DNA of 64,000 nucleotides, from contig NZ_NFJC01000005.1 in assembly GCF_002159665.1 (NCBI RefSeq), forward strand, positions 1-64,000. The letters are read 5' to 3'. The translations under genes and the position numbers were made by a program. Shown here piece after piece: positions 1 through 8,286 of the stretch. A model generated the notes under the pieces. The model worked only from the letters and a program-made list of their open reading frames with translations. It did no database searches and was not told the origin of the DNA. This DNA is from Desulfovibrio sp. An276. Its GTDB lineage: Bacteria > Desulfobacterota > Desulfovibrionia > Desulfovibrionales > Desulfovibrionaceae. The first letter of the stretch is position 1, and every line of letters starts with the position of its first letter.

Positions 1-130
1 AGAAACTTTGGGGTGGCTCTCTCTGGTCACCAAGCTACTTTGCAGGCAGTTGCGGTGGAGCGCCGCTCTCCGTCCTTAAGCAGTATATCGAATCCCAAAG
101 AACTCCCAATTAAAGGCAAACTTGCCAAGC
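1..130 (+). mobile_element. Right end of an IS200/IS605-family insertion sequence (left part outside window)
   Basis: The first 113 bases hold the 3' end of a TnpA-like reading frame. Two bases after its stop there is a small hairpin, GGCAA (115-119) and TTGCC (122-126). A hairpin close to the 3' end is what IS200/IS605 elements use in place of terminal inverted repeats. The exact cleavage site cannot be placed, so the right boundary is approximate. The rest of the element would lie upstream of base 1. Confidence 0.6.
3..113 (+). CDS. tnpA: IS200/IS605-family transposase TnpA, C-terminal end (partial)
   Basis: Reading frame 3 is open from the window edge to a TAA at 111-113 and encodes 36 residues. 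The residues KLWGGSLWSPSYF followed by GGAPLSVLKQYIE match the C-terminal end of the small Y1 (HUH) single-strand transposases, whose usual form is LWGG-x-LWSPSYF and then a helix with IxxYIExQ. The catalytic HUH motif and the tyrosine would be upstream, outside the window, so I cannot say whether the gene is intact. No TnpB/IscB partner is visible. Confidence 0.7.
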   Translation, partial: KLWGGSLWSPSYFAGSCGGAPLSVLKQYIESQRTPN

Positions 131-227
131 TAGTGTCTAATTGCAAAAATTCGCCCTGCTACTTTGGTGATGAAATTCAATGATTTCAGCAATATATAAG
201 TAGACGGACTTCTCAATTTAGACACTA
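131..227. repeat. 97-bp inverted-repeat-bounded element (MITE-like or insertion scar)
   Basis: TAGTGTCTAA at 131-140 and its exact reverse complement TTAGACACTA at 218-227 bound a 97-bp AT-rich segment without a convincing gene. The inner bases TTG and CAAT extend the repeat imperfectly. It directly follows the IS200-type end. It may be a miniature inverted-repeat element or the two ends of a collapsed insertion. No target-site duplication is obvious. Confidence 0.45.
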
Positions 228-460
228 GGGGCGCCTTATATCCTCCCCCTGAAGGGAGAGGTTTTACGGCGCGCTTGATAAGACGCCCAGCAGCCCTTTC
301 ATTTGCACTTCGGGTCTAGTCTTGAGAAAAAAAGGGCTTATTATTGACCGTGATGCTTTTTTTGTGCGAAAAGCAGGCAGCCCACAAGACCGCAGTCCGG
401 GGCGGAAGAAATCTTCGGGTTTCTTTTTCGGGCGGATGTCACTTTCTAAGGAGTATTGCC
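228..460 (+). other. ribBA leader region, no recognised riboswitch
   Basis: This 233-bp gap precedes ribBA. I looked for the conserved FMN riboswitch core and did not find it. A short stem (GAAGA and TCTTC around 403-414) followed by a T-rich stretch could be a weak attenuator. The ribosome binding site AAGGAG at 448-453 sets the ribBA start. Confidence 0.4.
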
Positions 461-1687
461 ATGCCATTGTGCAGTATCGAGGAAGCCCTTGCCGATCTCA
501 AGCAGGGCAAGATGATTATCCTGGTTGATGACGAGGACAGGGAAAACGAAGGCGATCTTACCATAGCTGCCGAGTTTGCCACGCCCGAAGCCATCAATTT
601 CATGGCCCACCATTGCTGTGGTCTCATTTGTCTCGCTCTTGCCCCCGAATTGTGCGACAAGCTGGCCCTGCCGCCCATGACAGAGCGCAATACCTCGCTC
701 TTCCACACCAACTTCACTGTGTCCATCGAGGCCAGGGAAGGTGTCACAACAGGCATTTCCGCAGCCGACCGCGCGACCACCATTCTCGCAGCAGTGGCTG
801 ACGATGCCCGCCCCGAAAGCATCGTGACTCCCGGTCACATCTTCCCCCTGCGCGCCCGTCCCGGCGGCGTGCTTGAGCGCACGGGCCAGACCGAAGGCTC
901 CGTGGATCTCGCCCGCCTCGCAGGCCTCAAGCCCGCTGGCGTCATCTGCGAAATCATGAAGGAAGACGGCACCATGGCAAGGATGCCCGACCTCGAGATC
1001 TTTGCCGAAAAGCACGGCTTGAAGATTGCCTCCGTGCACGACATCATCCGCTACCGCCTTGACCACGGCGAAGTGAGCGTGCGCTGCGTTGCCAAGGCCC
1101 ATCTGCCCACCAAATACGGCGACTTCATGGTCCATGCCTACGAGAGCTCCAGCGATGGCGGCTTGCCCCAGCGTACCCACCTGGCCCTTGTGAAGGGCGA
1201 CATTTCCGGTCCCGAGCCTGTGCTTGTGCGCGTGCACAGCGAGTGCCTCACAGGCGATGCCCTGGGTTCGCTTCGCTGCGACTGCGGAGGCCAGCTTGGG
1301 GCAGCGCTTTCCCAGATCGAAAAGGAAGGCCGTGGCTGCCTCATCTACATGCGCCAGGAAGGCCGTGGCATTGGCCTTGCCAACAAGATCCGCGCCTACG
1401 CCTTGCAGGACGAGGGCTACGATACTGTGGAAGCCAACATGAAGCTGGGCTTTCCCGCTGACCTTCGCGAATACGGCACTGGTGCCCAGATCCTGGTGGA
1501 CCTTGGCATACACAAGCTGCGCCTTTTGACCAACAACCCCAAGAAGATCGTGGGCCTTTCCGGCTACGGCCTGGAAGTTGTCGAGCGCGTTCCCATCGAG
1601 ATGGAAGCCTGCCCGGACAACGCCCACTACCTTGAGGTGAAGAAGAGCAAGATGGGTCACATCCTCACGGGCATTCGCTGCCATTAG
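461..1687 (+). CDS. ribBA: RibBA: 3,4-dihydroxy-2-butanone-4-phosphate synthase / GTP cyclohydrolase II
   Basis: A bifunctional riboflavin-pathway enzyme of 408 residues. The N-terminal half (about 1-200) converts ribulose 5-phosphate to dihydroxybutanone phosphate and carries the acidic motif [10 protein letters not shown] at residues 23-32. The C-terminal half (about 205-400) opens GTP and has the zinc cysteines C262, C273 and C275 (SECLTG...LRCDC), the [10 protein letters not shown] motif and the LLTNNPKK motif. The ATG at 461 follows AAGGAG at proper spacing; the frame is open further upstream to 344 but that stretch has no family similarity. A strong terminator follows 28 bases after the stop, so the gene appears monocistronic. 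Both catalytic halves look complete. Confidence 0.95.
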   Translation: MPLCSIEEALADLKQGKMIILVDDEDRENEGDLTIAAEFATPEAINFMAHHCCGLICLALAPELCDKLALPPMTERNTSLFHTNFTVSIEAREGVTTGISAADRATTILAAVADDARPESIVTPGHIFPLRARPGGVLERTGQTEGSVDLARLAGLKPAGVICEIMKEDGTMARMPDLEIFAEKHGLKIASVHDIIRYRLDHGEVSVRCVAKAHLPTKYGDFMVHAYESSSDGGLPQRTHLALVKGDISGPEPVLVRVHSECLTGDALGSLRCDCGGQLGAALSQIEKEGRGCLIYMRQEGRGIGLANKIRAYALQDEGYDTVEANMKLGFPADLREYGTGAQILVDLGIHKLRLLTNNPKKIVGLSGYGLEVVERVPIEMEACPDNAHYLEVKKSKMGHILTGIRCH

Positions 1688-1715
1688 GAGAGCCCTGAAC
1701 ACTTTATCAACGTCT

Positions 1716-1753
1716 GGCGGACCATGGACATCCCCTGGTCCGCCTTTCTTTTT
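1716..1753 (+). terminator. Rho-independent terminator of ribBA
   Basis: A perfect 9-bp stem, GGCGGACCA (1716-1724) with TGGTCCGCC (1736-1744), is followed by TTTCTTTTT. It rules out the ATG at 1724 as the start of the next gene. Confidence 0.9.
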
Positions 1754-1798
1754 GTCCTTTTTTGGCAAAAGGCACATCAGGAGGAGAGTGCTCCTCGC

Positions 1799-2824
1799 AT
1801 GGGACGAACAATCCGTTACAGGCGAGGCTGGCGCCCAAAGAGTATGAGGTACTTGCGCGTACAATCCACCAATCCTGCCCACAATCTCGCCCTTGAGGAG
1901 GCGCTTTTTGAAAGCCATGAAGGAGAGGGTCTCTTCATGCTTTGGCAAAACGCGCCCTCCATAATCATTGGCAGACATCAGAACGCATGGGAGGAGATAA
2001 ACAGGGATGAAGTCGAGCGAAGAAAGTTGCCTGTGGTGCGCCGCAGCACTGGCGGAGGCGCTGTCTACCACGACCTCGGCAACCTCAACTTCTCCTTCAT
2101 AGAGCATCGTGAGGGATCAGGCGGCATGGACTTTGCGCGCTATCTTGCACCCATTGTGCGCGGCCTTGCCCGCCTTGGTGTCGAGGCGAGCATTTCCGGC
2201 AGAAACGATCTTGAAGTGGGGGGCAAAAAGATTTCCGGCTCTGCCCAGCGCCTGGCAAGAGGCCGCGTTTTGCACCACGGAACCCTGCTTGTCACCGCAA
2301 ACTTCGAGGACATGACACGGGCCCTCAATCCGGAGCCGGAAAAATACCTCTCCCATGGTGTTGCCTCTGTGCGCGCAAGGGTTGCCAACATCTCGGAGTA
2401 CTGGATGGCCGGCACGGACATGGGGGCATTGTGTCAGGCCCTGCAGGAGGAAGTGGGGGGAAGGATCTGGCCCCTTCCCGAAAGCGTTGAGCAAAGAGCC
2501 TCGGAGCTTGCGGCAAAAAAGTACGGCAACTGGGAATGGAACATGGGGCAAAACCCAAGGTTCAGCACCAGGGTATCAAAGCGCTTCTCCTTTGGCAGGG
2601 TGGATGTGCGCGTACATGTTGCGCGCGGAGTGATTTCTGAATGCCGCATCTATGGCGACTTTTTTGCTGTGGAAGATATTGCCCTCTTCGAGCGCGCCCT
2701 TTGCGGCTGCAGGGCCGAGCGTGCAAGCTTAGAAGAGAGGCTTGCAAGCCTTGGCCCCCTGATGCGCTGGTTCAGTGGCTGCGACGAGGAAAAAATGCGG
2801 GCCTTTTTGCTCGAGCTTTTCTGA
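1799..2824 (+). CDS. lplA: Lipoate-protein ligase A family protein
   Basis: Attaches lipoate through lipoyl-AMP to lysines of lipoyl-domain proteins. The protein has the LplA fold signatures: NPAHNLALEEALF near the N-terminus, the RRSTGGGAVYHDLGNLNFS nucleotide/lipoate loop, and GRNDLEVGGKKISGSAQ. The C-terminal accessory domain is present, and the length (341 residues) matches the 338 of E. coli LplA. ATG 1799 is chosen because of the GGAGAG-type ribosome binding site at 1783-1788; ATG 1844 (MRYLRV) aligns better with family N-termini and is a real alternative. It lies directly upstream of the glycine cleavage operon, whose GcvH needs lipoylation, which suggests GcvH is its main substrate. 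No lipA or lipB is seen in the window. Confidence 0.88.
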   Translation: MGRTIRYRRGWRPKSMRYLRVQSTNPAHNLALEEALFESHEGEGLFMLWQNAPSIIIGRHQNAWEEINRDEVERRKLPVVRRSTGGGAVYHDLGNLNFSFIEHREGSGGMDFARYLAPIVRGLARLGVEASISGRNDLEVGGKKISGSAQRLARGRVLHHGTLLVTANFEDMTRALNPEPEKYLSHGVASVRARVANISEYWMAGTDMGALCQALQEEVGGRIWPLPESVEQRASELAAKKYGNWEWNMGQNPRFSTRVSKRFSFGRVDVRVHVARGVISECRIYGDFFAVEDIALFERALCGCRAERASLEERLASLGPLMRWFSGCDEEKMRAFLLELF

Positions 2825-2966
2825 AACGGGCAGCCTTCTTTTCGCCGTGTCAGTATCTTGCAAAGTTGCAGTAGGGCTCCCCTTGGTCGCATGTAGTTGC
2901 TCCTTTTTTCACAAGAGAAAAAGCCAAAAAATACAGACAAGATACAAGTCTTCACAAGCCATTTCA

Positions 2967-2994
2967 TTGACTTCTTGCCCGAATACAGTATGTT
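2967..2994 (+). promoter_or_regulatory. Sigma-70-type promoter of the gcv operon
   Basis: TTGACT at 2967-2972 and TATGTT at 2989-2994 are separated by 16 bases. Transcription would begin near 3001, giving a leader of about 170 bases before gcvT. Confidence 0.6.
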
Positions 2995-3018
2995 TGCAAT
3001 CTGAATTCCTTTGTGGTT

Positions 3019-3143
3019 CCTGCCCCTTTTTTACAGATGGGGGCAGGCCTCATCCCGGGATTTCCCTACTCTTGAATAAACCCCTGGGCCCTTGCCCAGG
3101 CCACATATCTATCCCGCCGAAAAGCCCCCTTGGGCGCTTCGGC
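3019..3143 (+). other. Structured gcvT 5' leader with three hairpins
   Basis: Three stems lie in a row between the predicted promoter and gcvT: CCTGCCCC (3019-3026) with GGGGCAGG (3040-3047); CCTGGGC (3083-3089) with GCCCAGG (3094-3100); and GCCGAA (3116-3121) with TTCGGC (3138-3143), the last with an inner AGCCC/GGGC pairing. The conserved glycine riboswitch core is not recognisable. The rest of the 2825-3174 gap holds no gene. Confidence 0.5.
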
Positions 3144-3174
3144 TTAAGCTTCTTGGCGTATTTGGAGGCACACG

Positions 3175-4254
3175 ATGGCAGACATCCTGAACACCCCTCT
3201 GACTGCCTGGCATGCAAGCCACGGGGCCAAAATGGCTCCCTTTGCCGGCTGGAACATGCCCATACAGTACGAGGGCATCCTGGCAGAACACAGGCACACC
3301 CGCGAGAGTGCCTCCGTTTTCGACATTTGCCACATGGGCGAATTCATCATAAGCGGCCAGGGCGTGAAAGAAGCGCTCATGAAGGCCGTGAGCCACTCTC
3401 TTGAGACGCTTGCCCCCGGCCGCTGTCGCTACGGCTTTATCCTGAACGAGAAGGGCGGCGTCATTGACGATTGCATCATCTACAACCTTGGCAACGACAG
3501 CTACATGGTAGTCGTGAACGCTGCTTGCGCTGACGTTGACTTCAAGACCCTCTCCTCGCGCCTTGAAGGCTTCACTTGCGAAGACATTTCGGAAAAGACT
3601 GCCAAGATCGACCTTCAGGGCCCCAAGGCTGTGGAGATCATGGAAGACTTTCTGGGTGAGAACCTGCACGATCTTCCCTACTTTGCCTTCCGCGACACCA
3701 CCTGGCAGGGCAAGGCTTTGAAGGTGAGCCGCACAGGCTACACGGGCGAGCTCGGCTACGAGCTCTATATTGACAGTCAGTACGCAGTAGAGCTCTGGGA
3801 AGCCCTTCTGAAGGACGAGAGGGTAAAGCCCGCAGGCCTTGGTGCCAGGGACACCCTGCGCATGGAAGCAGGCCTTTGCCTCTACGGCCACGAGCTCGAC
3901 ACCGAACACACCCCCGTCGAGGCAGGCCTTGGCATCATGATGAAAAGCCAGGCCGACTTTGTGGGCAAGGCTGGCCTTGAGGTCGTGCGCGAGAAGCTCG
4001 TCGCCCTGGAAGTGGAGGGCAGGCGTGCCCCAAGGCACGGCGACAAGCTGGCCTTGAACGGCGAGGAAGTGGGACGCGTCACTTCCGGCACCTTCGCTCC
4101 CTCCCTTGGCAAGGCCATAGCCTTTGCCTGGGTTCAGGCAGACAAGGCAGACGCAAAAGCCTACACCATCGTGACCCCCAGGGCAGAGCTTGCGGCAAAT
4201 GTGACCACACTTCCCTTCTACAAGGCCGGCACTGCCAGAACAAAGCTTTCCTAA
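3175..4254 (+). CDS. gcvT: Glycine cleavage system T protein (aminomethyltransferase)
   Basis: Transfers the methylene group from aminomethyl-lipoyl GcvH to tetrahydrofolate, releasing ammonia. The 359 residues match the family length. Visible signatures are the N-terminal FAGWNMPIQYEG, the folate-binding region around RTGYTGELGYELY, and ARDTLRMEAGLCLYGHEL. The start follows GGAGG at 3164-3168. It is the first gene of gcvT-gcvH-gcvPA-gcvPB, all in one direction. The order and complete set imply a working glycine decarboxylase; the shared L protein (lipoamide dehydrogenase) is not in the window. Confidence 0.95.
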   Translation: MADILNTPLTAWHASHGAKMAPFAGWNMPIQYEGILAEHRHTRESASVFDICHMGEFIISGQGVKEALMKAVSHSLETLAPGRCRYGFILNEKGGVIDDCIIYNLGNDSYMVVVNAACADVDFKTLSSRLEGFTCEDISEKTAKIDLQGPKAVEIMEDFLGENLHDLPYFAFRDTTWQGKALKVSRTGYTGELGYELYIDSQYAVELWEALLKDERVKPAGLGARDTLRMEAGLCLYGHELDTEHTPVEAGLGIMMKSQADFVGKAGLEVVREKLVALEVEGRRAPRHGDKLALNGEEVGRVTSGTFAPSLGKAIAFAWVQADKADAKAYTIVTPRAELAANVTTLPFYKAGTARTKLS

Positions 4255-4370
4255 ACATACGAATCACAGCCAGCACATGGGAAATCAGCCCCCATGCGCT
4301 GATCCCAAGCAGACATACTTCGCACAAGCATTTGCGCACTTTATTTCGCACTCTTTTTAGGAGGTGCCCC

Positions 4371-4754
4371 ATGTCCAATCCTGCAGATCTGAAATATTCC
4401 AAGAGCCACGAGTGGGTCCGCGTCGAGGGTGACGAGGCCACTGTCGGCATCACCGCCTTTGCCCAGGACTCCCTTGGCGACATAACCTACGTGGAAGCCC
4501 CGGCAGTTGACGACGAGGTGAGTGCAGAGTCCGAGTGCGGCTCCATCGAATCCGTGAAGGCAGCCTCCGACATCGTCTCCCCTGTGTCCGGTACAGTCGT
4601 TGCCGTGAACGAGGGTCTTGAGAGCGCGCCCGAGGTCATCAACAGCGATCCCTATGGCGAAGGCTGGATCTTCAAGGTCAAGGTGTCCGAACTTTCCGCC
4701 GATCTCATGGATGCAGCCGCCTACGAGGCCTTTTGCGAGCAGGAAGGCCACTAG
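4371..4754 (+). CDS. gcvH: Glycine cleavage system H protein (lipoyl carrier)
   Basis: A 127-residue lipoyl-domain protein that shuttles the aminomethyl group between the P, T and L proteins. The lipoylated lysine is K63 in ESVKAASD. The N-terminal YSKSHEWV and the GSIESVK turn are standard. ATG 4371 is preceded by AGGAGG (4360-4365). The longer frame upstream lacks similarity. It is 116 bases downstream of gcvT and 12 bases upstream of gcvPA. Confidence 0.96.
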   Translation: MSNPADLKYSKSHEWVRVEGDEATVGITAFAQDSLGDITYVEAPAVDDEVSAESECGSIESVKAASDIVSPVSGTVVAVNEGLESAPEVINSDPYGEGWIFKVKVSELSADLMDAAAYEAFCEQEGH

Positions 4755-4766
4755 GCCGGAGGAGCG

Positions 4767-6143
4767 ATGCCCTACATTCCCCATACAGAGGCCGAACGCG
4801 ATGCCATGCTCAAGACAGTGGGTGTGGAAAGCCTTGACGACCTCTTTGTCGACATAGCGCCGGACCTTCGTCCGAAAAGCTTCCTGGCCAGTGCCGGCCT
4901 TCCGGAACAGGAGGTGCGCACCCTGTGCGAGGAGCTGGCAGAGCGCAACACGCGCGTGCTTTCCTTCCTCGGGGCAGGCTACTACGATCACTACATCCCC
5001 GCAGCAGTGGACGCTCTGGCAGGCCAGAGTGCCTTTGTGACAGCCTACACGCCCTACCAGGCAGAGTGCTCCCAGGGTACCCTGCAGGCCATCTTCGAAT
5101 TCCAGACAGCCATTGCCCGCCTTATGGAACTCGACTGCGCAAACGCCTCCCTCTACGACGGCGGCACAGCCCTTTTCGAGGCCTGCACCATGTGCGTGCG
5201 CCAGGCAAAGAAGCGCACAAAGATTGTGCTCGACGAGGGTATCAACCCCATCTGGCGTAAAATGCTTGAAACCTACGCCCGCAATCTGCCCGTGGAATTC
5301 GTGCTTGTCCCCCTGAAGGACGGTGCTCCGGACAAGGAGGCCCTGAAGGCAGCCATTGACGACGAGACCGCAGGTGTTGCCGTACAAAACCCGAACTTCT
5401 TCGGTGTTGTGGAAGACTACAGCGACGTCTTTGCGCACGCGAAGGAGAAGAAGGCTCTTAGTGTCATTTCCGTGAACCCCGTGCTTTTGTCCGTGCTCAA
5501 GACACCCGGAGCCATGGGTGCAGACATAGCAGTTGGCGAGGGCCAGCCCCTTGGGCAGCCCCTCGACTTCGGCGGTCCCTATCTGGGCCTCATGGCCTGC
5601 AAGAAAGCCCTTGTGCGCCAGATGCCCGGACGCCTTGTGGGCCGCACCCACGATACCCAAGGCCGCACAGGCTACGTTCTGACCCTGCAGGCCAGGGAGC
5701 AGCACATCCGCCGCTCCAAGGCAACCTCCAACATCTGCTCGAACCAGAACCTCTGCGCCCTGAGGGCCCTTGTCTACCTCTCCCTCATGGGACCGCAGGG
5801 CCTCAAAGACGTTGCGGAAAACAGCATCGCCATGGCCCACCATGCGGCAAAGGAGATAGTTGATCAGATCGAGGGTGCAAGCCTTTTGAACACTGCTCCC
5901 TTTGCCAACGAGGTTGCCATACGGCTGCCAGTGCCGGCGGACGTTCTTGTCCAGCGCTGCCTTGCGCGCCACAAGTGCGTTCCCGGCTACCCCGCAGGCA
6001 GGGACTTCAAGGGCATGGAAAACGTGCTTGTCCTTGCCTGTACAGAAAGGAACACCAGAGGTCAGGTGGGCATACTGCTGGACGCCATGAAGGACGTCAT
6101 TGCCTGGATTGGGCAGGACGAGCTGTGCCAGGCCAGGGGGTAA
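4767..6143 (+). CDS. gcvPA: Glycine dehydrogenase (decarboxylating) subunit 1
   Basis: N-terminal half of the split P protein, 458 residues, the form found in many anaerobes and Gram-positives. It pairs with GcvPB to make the PLP-dependent decarboxylase. Family features include MPYIPHTEAERDAML at the start, FLGAGYYDHYIP, YTPYQAECSQGTLQ, and RREQHIRRSKATSNICSNQ-type residues near 315-335. It starts after GGAGGAGC and ends three bases before gcvPB, so the two subunits are probably translated together. Confidence 0.95.
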   Translation: MPYIPHTEAERDAMLKTVGVESLDDLFVDIAPDLRPKSFLASAGLPEQEVRTLCEELAERNTRVLSFLGAGYYDHYIPAAVDALAGQSAFVTAYTPYQAECSQGTLQAIFEFQTAIARLMELDCANASLYDGGTALFEACTMCVRQAKKRTKIVLDEGINPIWRKMLETYARNLPVEFVLVPLKDGAPDKEALKAAIDDETAGVAVQNPNFFGVVEDYSDVFAHAKEKKALSVISVNPVLLSVLKTPGAMGADIAVGEGQPLGQPLDFGGPYLGLMACKKALVRQMPGRLVGRTHDTQGRTGYVLTLQAREQHIRRSKATSNICSNQNLCALRALVYLSLMGPQGLKDVAENSIAMAHHAAKEIVDQIEGASLLNTAPFANEVAIRLPVPADVLVQRCLARHKCVPGYPAGRDFKGMENVLVLACTERNTRGQVGILLDAMKDVIAWIGQDELCQARG

Positions 6144-6146
6144 GAC

Positions 6147-7592
6147 ATGGAGACCATCTACTCGAAATCCGTACCCGGCCGCCGCACAACTGGCCTTGCT
6201 CCAGCGCCCGCAAAGGCTGGCGCATCCTCCTTCCTGCCCGAGGGACTCTTGCGCGAAGGCTTGCCCGGCCTTCCAGAGTGCTCAGAGCTGGACGTTGTGC
6301 GCCACTTCACTCAGCTTGCCAGCAAGAACTTCAGCGTTGACGGCAACTTCTACCCTCTTGGCTCGTGCACCATGAAGTACGATCCCAAGATCAACGAAGT
6401 GGCTGCCGGCCTCACAGGCTTCACCTCCCTGCATCCCATGCTGGCCCAGCTTGCCAACGGCCAGGGCTGCCAGGGCGCCATGCACGTGCTCTACACCCTG
6501 GAAAGGAGCCTTTGTGCCATCACAGGCATGGAGGCCTTCACATTGCAGCCCATGGCTGGCGCAAACGGCGAGTTCACCGGCGTTGCCATCATAGCCGCCT
6601 ACCACAAGTCCCTGGGCCGTGATCGTCGCATCATGCTCATCCCGGACGCTGCCCACGGCACGAATCCCGCTTCCGCTGCCATGGCTGGCTTTACTGTGGT
6701 GGAACTGCCCTCCAGGGACGGCATGATCGATCCTGCGGCCATACAGGCTGCCATCGAGAAGTACGGGGACAATATCGCAGGCCTCATGATGACCTGCCCC
6801 AACACCCTGGGTCTCATGGAAGTGCACGTGAAGGAAATTGTCGAGCTTATGCACGGCATCGACGCTCTTGTGTACTACGATGGCGCCAACATGAACGCCA
6901 TCCTGGGCAAGATGCGCGTGGGCGACGCTGGCTTTGACGTTGTGCACTTGAACCTCCACAAGACCTTTGCCACACCCCATGGCGGTGGTGGCCCAGGTGC
7001 TGGTCCCGTGGGTGTGTGCGAGCGCCTCATTCCCTTCCTGCCCTCTCCGCGCATCACCCGCAAGGGGGACGGAAGCTACGAGTTCCTCACAGACAATCCG
7101 CAAAGCATTGGCAAGATCGGCCCCTTCTACGGCAGCTTTGGCGTCCTTTTGCGCGCCATGGCCTACATCTGGCGCCTTGGCGGCGAGGGCATAGAGCGTG
7201 TTGCCGAATACGCAGTGCTCAACGCCAATTACATGCGCGTGAAGCTGAAGGACGTGCTCGACATCCCCTACGATCGCTTGTGCATGCACGAATTCGTGGC
7301 CTCTGCGCCTCACGGACTGCGTGCCCTGGATCTGGCCAAGGGCCTGCTTGAGCGCGGCTACCACGCGCCCACCATCTACTTCCCGCTGCTCGTGCACGAA
7401 TGCCTCATGCCTGAACCCACGGAAACGGAAAGCAAGCAGACACTCGACGCCTTCTGCGACGCCCTTGCCGACATCGTGGCAAAGGGCAAGGAAAATCCCG
7501 AGGATCTGGCTGCTGCCCCCCGTGGTCTCCCCGCAACCCGCATGGACGAGACCGAGGCTGCCCGCAACATGCACCTGACAGAAGACATGTAG
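6147..7592 (+). CDS. gcvPB: Glycine dehydrogenase (decarboxylating) subunit 2
   Basis: C-terminal, PLP-binding half of the split glycine decarboxylase, 481 residues. The Schiff-base lysine is K272 in HLNLHKTFATPHGGGGPG. Other signatures are YPLGSCTMKYDPK near 70-85 and DAAHGTNPASA. The last gene of the gcv operon; a strong terminator begins 26 bases after its stop. Together with GcvT and GcvH it oxidises glycine to CO2, ammonia and methylene-tetrahydrofolate. Confidence 0.95.
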   Translation: METIYSKSVPGRRTTGLAPAPAKAGASSFLPEGLLREGLPGLPECSELDVVRHFTQLASKNFSVDGNFYPLGSCTMKYDPKINEVAAGLTGFTSLHPMLAQLANGQGCQGAMHVLYTLERSLCAITGMEAFTLQPMAGANGEFTGVAIIAAYHKSLGRDRRIMLIPDAAHGTNPASAAMAGFTVVELPSRDGMIDPAAIQAAIEKYGDNIAGLMMTCPNTLGLMEVHVKEIVELMHGIDALVYYDGANMNAILGKMRVGDAGFDVVHLNLHKTFATPHGGGGPGAGPVGVCERLIPFLPSPRITRKGDGSYEFLTDNPQSIGKIGPFYGSFGVLLRAMAYIWRLGGEGIERVAEYAVLNANYMRVKLKDVLDIPYDRLCMHEFVASAPHGLRALDLAKGLLERGYHAPTIYFPLLVHECLMPEPTETESKQTLDAFCDALADIVAKGKENPEDLAAAPRGLPATRMDETEAARNMHLTEDM

Positions 7593-7617
7593 TACCCTTT
7601 CTCCCCCAAAGGACTGT

Positions 7618-7659
7618 GGCACAGGAAAAAGCCTGCGGCTTTTTCCTGTGCCTTCTTTT
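7618..7659 (+). terminator. Rho-independent terminator of the gcv operon
   Basis: A perfect 16-bp stem (7618-7633 with 7637-7652, starting GGCACAGG) with a 3-base loop, followed by TTCTTTT. Confidence 0.93.
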
Positions 7660-7925
7660 GTTGGGACAGGGGAGGGTGCGCATTCTTTGCAAAACCGATT
7701 GTTTTGCTATCCTTTTAGTCGCACAGAGCCTATGCGCAGGTAGATTTTCCTGCAAAAAATCCCTTTTGTTTTGTCTAAAAATACGGTTTTTTCCCTTTGC
7801 AAGCGCGAAATATGAGACTTGTTGCAGGAAGTATGATGGATTTTGAGATAGGAATAAGACTGCTGTAAGAAATAATACGTTAAAAAATAAGAGAAGATGG
7901 TGTTTTTCAATGAAGGGGTCTTGCG

Positions 7926-7981
7926 GCATTTTAAGAAAATGCAGGAAAACGCTTGACAATATGCAAAAAGCAATGTAACAG
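7926..7981 (+). promoter_or_regulatory. Candidate lactate-operon promoter with adjacent palindrome
   Basis: TTGACA (7953-7958), a 17-base spacer and TAACAG (7976-7981) form a plausible promoter. Just upstream lies GCATTTT-AAG-AAAATGC (7926-7942), a perfect 7-bp inverted repeat placed where an activator or repressor could bind. Confidence 0.5.
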
Positions 7982-8286
7982 TCATGCGTCAGAGGCCTGT
8001 TCACTATCCGTACGAGCCTTGCTACAAATTGGGGGGCAATGACAAGATGTTCCCCGCTTTCAACAAGTCTTGTACCCAACAGAGTCCGAAGTCGTCCGCA
8101 TTTGTCTTGTGTCAGGTTGTATGTCCTGGATGGCGGCTTCGGGTCGGCATGGAACGCGGCCCCGGTGCATGCATGGCCTTCTCATCGTGCATTTAGAGGA
8201 ACCCCCATGCGGTGCAGGCAACTCGTTTTGGCTGTTCTCACCCAAATCCGTTTGCCTTGACTATCGCAAGGACACAGGAGATCTAC
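7982..8286 (+). other. Long untranslated leader of lldG
   Basis: About 300 bases between the candidate promoter and the lldG start. I see no credible gene and no known riboswitch. The section at 7660-7925 upstream is AT-rich and also appears non-coding. Confidence 0.4.

Noticed and set aside
228-460. FMN riboswitch before ribBA
   Set aside because: The conserved RFN core and its paired junctions are not present; only a weak stem is visible.
446-2107. Long open frame on the minus strand opposite ribBA and lplA
   Set aside because: It mirrors codon bias of real plus-strand genes, crosses their terminator, and has no family features.
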